In this document: positions 14,487 to 19,787 of the stretch, one piece after another
Layout of the letters: each line of letters opens with the position of its first letter
Position numbering within the stretch: position 1 is the stretch's first letter
Assembly: GCA_946495905.1 (NCBI GenBank)
Contig: CAMMEP010000025.1
Coordinates: forward strand, 1 to 19,787
Reading direction: 5' to 3'
Source: an uncultured Clostridium sp.
Lineage (GTDB): Bacteria; Bacillota; Clostridia; TANB77; CAG-508
Length of the DNA: 19,787 bases
The notes under the pieces: model-generated
What the model saw: only the letters and a program-made list of their open reading frames with translations
What the model was told of the DNA's origin: nothing
The model's database searches: none
Position numbers and translations under genes: made by a program

Positions 14487-14834
14487 TTAATTTAAGCAAA
14501 TTAGTTCTCTAGTAACATTACTTAATATCTTTTCTATTTTCTTATCGGATGAAGTATCTTTTATTTTATTTAGTTCTTCAATTATTCCTTGTATTTGTTT
14601 TTCTTGGTCTCTCATCTTTTTCATCATTAAAAGCTTTTCCTCATACTCGAAAAGTTTACTTTCCCCTTTCTTTATTACATCTCTTACTGCTTGTCTTGTT
14701 ATATTATTATTTTCTGCTATTTCAGAAAGTGATAAGTCATTGTTATAATAGTCGTCAATGAATTCGTATTGTTTATCTGTTAGTAATTTACCATAAATTT
14801 GGCATAGAATACTTACTTCAACTTTCTTTTCCAT
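14487..14834 (-). CDS. ylxM: YlxM/p13-family helix-turn-helix protein
   Basis: The 115-residue protein has an N-terminal HTH of sigma-region-4 type: TDKQYEFIDDYYNNDLSLSEIAE then ITRQAVRDVIKKGE. A helical, Lys/Glu-rich tail follows. YlxM almost always precedes ffh and is thought to modulate SRP function or expression. I start at ATG 14834 because AGGAA lies 9 bases upstream; a GTG three codons earlier abuts that site and is unlikely. It is the first gene of the operon and has its own promoter. Confidence 0.9.
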   Translation of the reverse strand: MEKKVEVSILCQIYGKLLTDKQYEFIDDYYNNDLSLSEIAENNNITRQAVRDVIKKGESKLFEYEEKLLMMKKMRDQEKQIQGIIEELNKIKDTSSDKKIEKILSNVTRELICLN

Positions 14835-14861
14835 TTTTATCACTTCCTATTTTAGACAAAA

Positions 14862-14893
14862 ATATATTAGCATTAATTTGTAATGCTAATATA
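14862..14893 (-). terminator. Hairpin overlapping the transcription start of the ylxM operon
   Basis: A perfect 13-bp inverted repeat (14863-14875 with 14881-14893) with a 5-base loop is followed on the minus strand by five T residues, so it reads as an intrinsic terminator for the adhesin gene upstream. Its first arm overlaps the -10 box and predicted start of the ylxM promoter. Confidence 0.65.
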
Positions 14894-14921
14894 CTTTACA
14901 CTATTTTTAATCATTTGTCAA
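14893..14921 (-). promoter_or_regulatory. Promoter of the ylxM-ffh-rplS operon
   Basis: On the minus strand a perfect TTGACA (14916-14921) is followed after 17 bases by TAAAGT (14893-14898). Transcription would start near 14886, inside the hairpin described at 14862-14893. Confidence 0.7.
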
Positions 14922-15041
14922 GGGGTTTATGAAAATTTATAGGTCCTTATTGCCTATATTTATAAAAACTTATAAGCCTAATGTGTATGGATTACCTGAA
15001 CTTCCATCTCCTCCCGTTACTTTGACTTCTGGTTTTAGGGT

Positions 15042-15204
15042 GAATACTGGACGTAGTCCATTTGTTGCATTTCTTCCGTTGACTACTTTCTCTTGCAAAT
15101 GTTGCTATAAGGCTAGTATATACTTGTCCGCTAGTATTTATATATCGTACATTATAATTGGCTGTATAAAGAGTAGAACTAACAATACGAGAGGCTAACC
15201 AATA
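15042..15204 (-). other. Possible variable region at the C-terminus of the adhesin
   Basis: From YWLASR to GLRPVF (the latter in the restored frame) the segment contains a run of T-ending codons (ATT GTT AGT TCT ACT CTT TAT) and an irregular residue mix between fixed anchors. From memory, relatives with this anchor pattern have Asn-rich or highly variable residues here, as in targets of diversity-generating retroelements. This is a hypothesis. Confidence 0.35.
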
Positions 15205-16221
15205 GTTTTCAGATATATTACAAATATTTAGCGAATTCATTTGCCTCCAATCTGTTTGGTAATTATTATCACTATTTTTCAACTTTCCACTATATTCTTC
15301 TGGTATTCTTCCTTCGACCTGCATTGTATGCATACCTGCTTCATCATAACTTGGATCATTTGGTACTGTTCCTATACATCTTACACTGCTTGCATATGCT
15401 GTGTTTAGATATTTGCTTGTTGCATCATTTAATGTATTTATTACATTATTATATGAATTTACTGCTTTATCTAGTTTTCCTTGCCAATCTAGTGACGAGT
15501 CGTCTTGATTTCCAACCGTTATGTTTTCTACCGTCTCCATTGTTATTATTTGTATACCATAACTTGAACTACTGTCATATAAGACTACACATTTTCTTGT
15601 TATTCCTGTTCCATCTACATAATATACATAGTCACCTGCTTTTAATGTGTCCTCTATCGGAACACTTGCTGATTCTACAGTTACTCTACACGTTGCTGAC
15701 CTATTGCTTCCATCATTTGCTTTTACAGTTATTGTAGTGTTTCCTGCACTTTTCGCTGTTACCAATCCGCTACTACTTACTGTTGCTACTATATTGTCAT
15801 TACTGCTCCAACTTACACCTTTGTTTGTTGCATTTGTTGGAGTTATGCTAGCTGTTAGTTTACTAGTTTCTCCTTCTTTTAAAGTTAATGTAGTTGGACT
15901 TACCGTTATATTGGTTACCAATTGTGTTACTGTTATTGCCATTGATATTGTTTCTATTTTGTTTCCTGCTATATCTTTTGTTAATACATGTAAATAATAA
16001 GTCCCCGGAGTAGTGGCTCTTAGAGTGATTTGTTGCGAATTACTTGAAAAACTTCCTGTATAACTGCTTTCATTTGTTCCCATTTTACTACTTGTCGTAT
16101 TATATATCCATTTGCTTCCTGTTATATTTACACCACTTTGATTATCTGCTAATGTTACTGTTGCAGTTACACTTCCTGATGTTGTAATTGATGTTCCACT
16201 TAAATTGATGCTTGCATCTTG

Positions 16222-17007
16222 TGGCAATATTTTATCTTCTACGCTTGCACTTGCATAATCTCCTGCATTATTTCCATCCCATAGTTTCGCATATACGGTA
16301 TCTCCATAGTTTAAGTTACTTACTGTTTCTCCATTTGCTATGCTTGTCCAACTTCCACTTATATTATTTACTTGATACTGGATTGTATAACTTGTATTTG
16401 TACTTATCTTTATGCTTGCTTTATTATTACTCCATGTTGTTCCTCCAAAGGTTATTGCTCCTTCTACGTTTCCACTTGTTACTTGTCCTGTCACTTGTTT
16501 TAGTAATGTGCCTGTTCCTTTGTTTCCTGCTTTATCTCCTGTTACTTCTACTTTGATGTCATAACTTGTTCCTTGTATTAAGTCTGTAAATGTATAACTT
16601 GCACTTGTTGAATTTGTAGATTTTTCTACAAAACTGCTATCTGCCTGATTACTTTGTTTTATGTAATATGTATATTTTAAGCTACTTGCCATTCCACTTT
16701 CACTATCACTTGCTATTACACTTACTCCTATACTATTACTTGTTATATTTCCTTTTGCTATTGTTACCTTTGGCGCTATTTTATCTTCTACACTTGCACT
16801 TGCATAATCGCTTCCATTTGTTCCATCCCAAATTCTTGCGTACACGGTATCTCCCAATTTTAGCCCTGTTATTTTTCCTCCGTTTTCTATATTGGTCCAT
16901 TTTTCATTTATACTGTTTACTTGGTATTGTAACGTGTAGTCTTTTTCACTCGTTTCTACTTTTACACTTGCAGTCTCGTCTCCTTGCCATTCTACATCTC
17001 CAAAAGT
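16222..17007 (-). repeat. Duplicated beta-sandwich module within the adhesin
   Basis: Two segments, 16222-16458 and 16771-17007, are 549 bases apart and encode homologous modules of about 79 residues. Both contain YTxQYQVN, GDTVYA, WDG and DYASASVEDK. DNA identity is highest at the DYASASVEDK end. Confidence 0.8.
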
Positions 17008-17761
17008 TATTGTTTGCTGAGGAATTTCACCCGTTTGTATACTTATTTCTCCTTCTGTTGATCCATTATCGGTCTCCACTTTTACTTTTATATTATATAA
17101 TTCATTAGTTAACAATCCGTCTACTGTATATATATTATCTTTGCTTTTTCCTGATTCTTTCCATTCTTCTTCTGCTTCTTTTTTATAATAAAAGGTATAT
17201 GTTGCTTCTTCACTATAATCTGCTATTACTTCTATTTTTACACTACTGCTTTTCTTTTCCAACACATTTATTTTTCTTATTCTAGGCTCTATTGTGTCTT
17301 CTCTTCCTATGTAGTCTATCTTTATGTCTCCATCATCTTCTATTATTACTTTAAATATGTAATCTTCTTTTGTTGTTATTTCATATGTATCTTCTTCTAT
17401 TTTCTTTACGTCTTCTTCTTTATTGTTTATTATTCCTTCTTCTTCAATAATATCAAAATAATGATCTGCATCTATATGACCTTTTCCATCTATTGTTGCG
17501 GTTCCTTTTGCTATCTCTAACTTTTCTCGAACACTTTCTATTTGCATTTCTTCTCTAGCGTTTTGTGCTTGACTTAGTAACCCACCTTCCATTGTCATGT
17601 TAATTACTATTGATGCTAATATAATTAGAATTATTATCGTTACTACTAATGCTATTAAAGTGATGCCGGCTATCGAATTTTACATTTAATGGAATCTGTT
17701 TATTTCTCATTTATTTTCCTCCAATTTATCCTTTCTAACATTTTTTTCTTTTTAGTAATTT

Positions 17762-18235
17762 CTATTCTATTGCTTCTATAGTATAATCCTTGGCATTTGC
17801 TACATCTGCCAATATACTTGCATTTAATTTTATTGTTTCCCCCGGTTCTATTGTTCCAATAACTGGTTTTATTTCTGTTATAACTTCATTATTGTCACCA
17901 TATATTGTTATTTTTACTATTTCTGGCTCATGTATTCTATTTCCTGTATTTGTCACATCTGCTAGCATAACACTTATATCGTTTTGTTCTGTATACTGCA
18001 TATTACTTATTTCTAAATCTCTATATTTCTTTGTAGTATTAAATTCTTCACTTGTATTAAGTTTTTTTCCATTTTCTAGCTCTGTCGTATATTTTTCCAC
18101 ATTGACTGTTTCTTCGTTTTTTTCTTCTACTTCCTTATTATCATTTCTATTTATTGCATATACCACTATCGTTACTATTACTAATATTACTGCTATTATC
18201 AATAGCAATAACCATCTTTTTTTATTAATATTCAT
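17762..18235 (-). CDS. Small membrane-anchored protein with an FxLYD-like domain
   Basis: The 157-residue protein has one N-terminal TM segment (about 8-28), a charged Glu/Asn/Lys linker, and a beta-sandwich domain (about 70-157). That domain contains YRDLEISNMQYTEQN, ADVTNTGNRIHEPEIVKI and GTIEPGETIKLNASI. The spacing of these strands resembles FxLYD-type domains, and I recall similar small proteins beside pilin-like genes in Clostridia; both are from memory. It is probably displayed outside the membrane. TTGGAGG lies before the ATG, and the pilin-like adhesin follows 51 bases downstream with an almost identical ribosome site, so they are likely one operon. An accessory or assembly role is inference. 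Confidence 0.7.
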   Translation of the reverse strand: MNINKKRWLLLLIIAVILVIVTIVVYAINRNDNKEVEEKNEETVNVEKYTTELENGKKLNTSEEFNTTKKYRDLEISNMQYTEQNDISVMLADVTNTGNRIHEPEIVKITIYGDNNEVITEIKPVIGTIEPGETIKLNASILADVANAKDYTIEAIE

Positions 18236-18291
18236 TTTTTCTTTCCTCCAATTTATATTTTATTTTTATTTTTTCTTTTTTCTTTCTTCAC

Positions 18292-18363
18292 AAAAAGGAT
18301 AGGCTATCGTGCAAAAGTTTTATTTTTTCTTTCTCCACTTTTGCCATATAGTCTATCCTTTTT
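18292..18363. terminator. Long imperfect hairpin upstream of the small membrane protein gene
   Basis: Arms 18292-18318 and 18337-18363 match at 23 of 27 positions with an 18-base loop. T runs flank it on both strands (longer on the plus strand), so it could stop transcription. It lies between the promoter at 18501-18529 and the gene at 18235, where it could attenuate the operon. Confidence 0.65.
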
Positions 18364-18422
18364 TTATATCTATTTAATTTATTTTTTACATCAAAAATAA
18401 AGCCTATTTCTTTAGAATATAG

Positions 18423-18444
18423 CTCTCTCTCTCTCTCTCTCTCT
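18423..18444. repeat. (CT)11 dinucleotide tract
   Basis: Eleven uninterrupted CT units, (AG)11 on the coding minus strand, begin right after codon 8 of the short ORF starting at 18468. Any gain or loss of one unit changes the reading frame. Confidence 0.95.
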
Positions 18445-18500
18445 TACAGCTGCAATGGTTTCATTCATCGTTCTTTTTTACTCCTTTTATTGTTTTCTTT

Positions 18501-18529
18501 TTTATAACATATATTTTAAAAAAAGTCAA
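18501..18529 (-). promoter_or_regulatory. Promoter of the pilin-like operon
   Basis: On the minus strand TTGACT (18524-18529) and TATAAA (18501-18506) are 17 bases apart, 33 bases before ATG 18468. It lies directly after the stop codon of the pilin-like gene at 18551. I found no other convincing promoter between here and the genes at 18235 and 17710. Confidence 0.7.
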
Positions 18530-18550
18530 TACACTATTTTTTATTGCTGA

Positions 18551-19787
18551 TTATAACAAATACATTTGCACTCTAAACCCAACGTACGATATTATTCCAC
18601 CCAGTGTTATACCACGATCTGCTGCATAATTGGCTGTAAATGAATTGTCTGGTGCGTCCGCAAATGTAGAAATAATATTATAATTTCCTCCTCTATTTAC
18701 ACAATGATAAGCGAAATTTCCATCAGATGCAAAAACATATTCAGTCGTCCATTCACTAAAATTTCCAATTATATCATGAATATTACTATAATTATCTGCT
18801 TCATCCACACCAGTTGCTTTTCTTGTGCCAGTGTTTATATTTCCATATTTAGAATCTGTAGTAGTTGCTAATGTGTACCCATAAGAACTATTTTGGCAAA
18901 TAAAGTTCAATGCTGTATCCCATCCATAACTACTTATTAATTCACTTTTTAAATACTTATTCCCACTATACATTGTTTCTGACTGTTCTTTTGCATTTGC
19001 ATAACTTATATTAGAGTATGTTTCTACTCCAGATTTACACACATTTCCTGTTCCTTGCTCATATCTTCCTATATAATACCCATTGTTATTTGTAGCACTT
19101 GTACTATATGCTTCTATGGTATCATATTCGTCAGAGTCGCTATAATTTCCTCCATAAAATGTTCCATTTAGGTAATGTCCACTCTCTTGTGAACTTATTG
19201 TAATAGTACCATCCATATCTACTTCTGTTGCCCCACTTGATGTAAACATTCTTCTTGCTAAATTATTCGTTTTTTCTCCACTACTAGTTTGATAATTTCC
19301 TACTGGTATCCATACAAATTGATTATCATTTGAATCTTCTATTACTACTCCCTCTTCTATTTTTGTACCAGAATCAGAGGAAACATGGAAGCCACCCGGA
19401 ACATTTACTTCATTATTAAAATCATCCACTAGTGTTGTATTTTCTTCGAATACCTCACCACTTTCTTTTGCTTCTGCAACAGTTTTGGTTTTAACTTCTT
19501 CATGCATTTCTTTATCCTCTGCCATTACATTTGCATATTCTTGTAACAAAGAATTCATGTCGCTACCTTCTGTTTCCACCATGTTACTTGCTCTATCCTT
19601 CGCTTCACTCGCTTGTTTTATTAGACCATTATCTCCAAATGTAGCATTTAACGTTATAGTTGATAATATTATAATAATTATTATTGTTATTACTAATGCC
19701 ACTAATGTGATACCTTTTTCTATGTTTTTTGCATCGCCAATAAAACCTATCTTTTCTCTAAATGTAGCTCTCTCTCTCTCTCTCTCT
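18551..19787 (-). CDS. Pilin-like protein with C-terminal FGE/C-type-lectin-like domain (5' partial)
   Basis: The reading frame stays open to the right edge, so the start codon lies outside. The visible N-terminus is an Arg-Glu repeat from a CT tract, then ATFREKIGFIGDAKNIEKG and the pilin-like segment ITLVALVITIIIIIILSTI. A helical stalk (NGLIKQASEAKDRASNM) follows. The last 280 residues look like an FGE-sulfatase/C-type-lectin-like domain: FVWIPVGNY, GYYIGRYE, IHDIIGNFSEWTTE, CVNRGGNYN and the ending GFRVQMYLL. The leader would be processed by a prepilin peptidase after Gly; +5 is Ala, not Glu. Related folds serve as ligand-binding targets of diversity-generating retroelements. A GTG at 19702 lies inside the leader helix and is not a credible start. 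It is probably a surface-displayed binding protein. Confidence 0.8.
   Translation of the reverse strand, partial: ERERERATFREKIGFIGDAKNIEKGITLVALVITIIIIIILSTITLNATFGDNGLIKQASEAKDRASNMVETEGSDMNSLLQEYANVMAEDKEMHEEVKTKTVAEAKESGEVFEENTTLVDDFNNEVNVPGGFHVSSDSGTKIEEGVVIEDSNDNQFVWIPVGNYQTSSGEKTNNLARRMFTSSGATEVDMDGTITISSQESGHYLNGTFYGGNYSDSDEYDTIEAYSTSATNNNGYYIGRYEQGTGNVCKSGVETYSNISYANAKEQSETMYSGNKYLKSELISSYGWDTALNFICQNSSYGYTLATTTDSKYGNINTGTRKATGVDEADNYSNIHDIIGNFSEWTTEYVFASDGNFAYHCVNRGGNYNIISTFADAPDNSFTANYAADRGITLGGIISYVGFRVQMYLL
18554..18694 (-). other. Candidate retroelement variable region in the lectin-like domain
   Basis: From RGGNYN (starting 18694) to GFRVQMYLL the codons shift toward GCG, GAC, CCA, GCC, CGT, CTG, TCG and TAC, unusual in this AT-rich gene. 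The segment sits exactly where C-type-lectin-fold targets of diversity-generating retroelements vary, just before a conserved GFRV. No template repeat or reverse transcriptase is in the window. Confidence 0.4.
19768..19787. repeat. (CT)10 or longer dinucleotide tract at the window edge
   Basis: Ten uninterrupted CT units reach the last base, so the true length is unknown. On the minus strand they encode Arg-Glu repeats in the N-terminal extension of the pilin-like gene. The flank AAT(A/G)TAG before the tract matches the flank of the (CT)11 tract at 18423-18444. Confidence 0.92.

Larger units (their letters stand above)
14970..17710 (-). pseudogene. Pilin-like multi-Ig adhesin, broken by two frameshifts
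   Basis: The start at 17710 (GGAGG 8 bases upstream) reads MRNKQIPLNVKFDS, then loses frame at the GCCGGC of 17665-17670. Removing one C restores the leader GITLIALVVTIIILIILA. The open middle (17598-14992, 868 codons) has an FN3-like domain (about 102-190), two copies of an EWQ/TWS-type module (about 198-276 and 381-459), Ig-like domains, a Big_2 domain (about 560-642) and a C-terminal YWLASR domain. Near 15081-15092 a second one-base shift occurs; the other frame reads VNGRNATNGLRPVF and GGDGSSGNPYTLGL, stopping at 14970 as related proteins do. The leader resembles type IV pilins but has Ala instead of Glu at +5. It is either a pseudogene or carries two sequencing errors. Confidence 0.8.
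18288..18468 (-). pseudogene. Short pilin-leader-like ORF interrupted by a CT-repeat frame change
   Basis: ATG at 18468 has a promoter and an AAAGGAG site 12 bases upstream. It reads MNETIAAV, then Arg-Glu repeats from (AG)11, then AIF and a stop at 18412. If the tract were 9 or 12 units, reading would continue LYSKEIGFIFDVKNKLNRY to a stop at 18288, 44 codons in all. That frame resembles TFREKIGFIGDAKN in the pilin-like gene at the right edge, so the two share an N-terminal region. The continuation has no GITL leader and runs into a hairpin. It may be a decayed pilin-like gene or a phase-variable small protein. Confidence 0.55.

Noticed and set aside
15324..17108. Long plus-strand open frames opposite the adhesin (15324-15737, 16212-16556, 16668-17108)
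   Set aside because: They are Leu/His/Tyr-rich mirror images of the Ser/Thr-rich adhesin codons, with no ribosome sites or recognisable domains.
17665..17670. Programmed ribosomal frameshifting as an explanation of the adhesin's N-terminal break
   Set aside because: The GCCGGC context has no slippery heptamer or long homopolymer, and a second unrelated shift is present at the other end of the gene.

Overview
The window looks like chromosome of a low-GC, AT-rich Gram-positive bacterium, most likely an uncultured gut-type member of the Clostridia. The signs are strong AGGAGG ribosome sites, TTGACA/TATAAT promoters, the ylxM-ffh-rpsP-khpA-rimM-trmD-rplS order, a TsaB-RimI fusion and pilin-like proteins with a GITL(I/V)ALV leader. 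I cannot place it to genus from sequence alone.

Layout. At the far left (1-464) are the start of a probable ORF6N-type gene with a textbook promoter, a tRNA-Thr(CGT) and two hairpin terminators, all on the minus strand. At 465-4344 a minus-strand pair encodes envelope proteins: a secreted glucosaminidase with SH3b repeats and a dockerin, then a membrane-anchored SH3b/cadherin-like protein. At 4595-8687 a plus-strand run carries tsaE, a tsaB-rimI fusion and a Lon-family protease. A small palindromic repeat cluster between the last two reaches into the end of tsaB. At 8732-9982 is a gene of unknown function with its own promoter and somewhat higher GC. At 10218-14834 is the minus-strand SRP/ribosome-maturation operon, in transcription order ylxM, ffh, rpsP, khpA, rimM, trmD, rplS. 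Three of its spacers hold long structured elements: one family occurs twice and a different one once. At 14970-19787 is a minus-strand cluster of pilin-like surface proteins.

The surface-protein cluster is the most interesting part. It contains a pilin-like protein with a C-terminal FGE/C-type-lectin-like domain (running off the right edge), a small TM-anchored protein, and a large multi-Ig pilin-like adhesin broken by two single-base frameshifts. Two (CT)n dinucleotide tracts lie in the N-terminal coding region of pilin-like reading frames, as in slipped-strand phase variation. The C-terminal ends of both large proteins look like diversity-generating-retroelement targets. No reverse transcriptase or template repeat is in the window, so that last point is a hypothesis.

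How the genes work together. tsaE and tsaB belong to t6A tRNA modification, and trmD modifies G37 of tRNA. rimM, khpA, rpsP, rplS, ffh and ylxM serve ribosome assembly and protein targeting. The two outer regions are cell-surface functions (wall turnover and adhesion).
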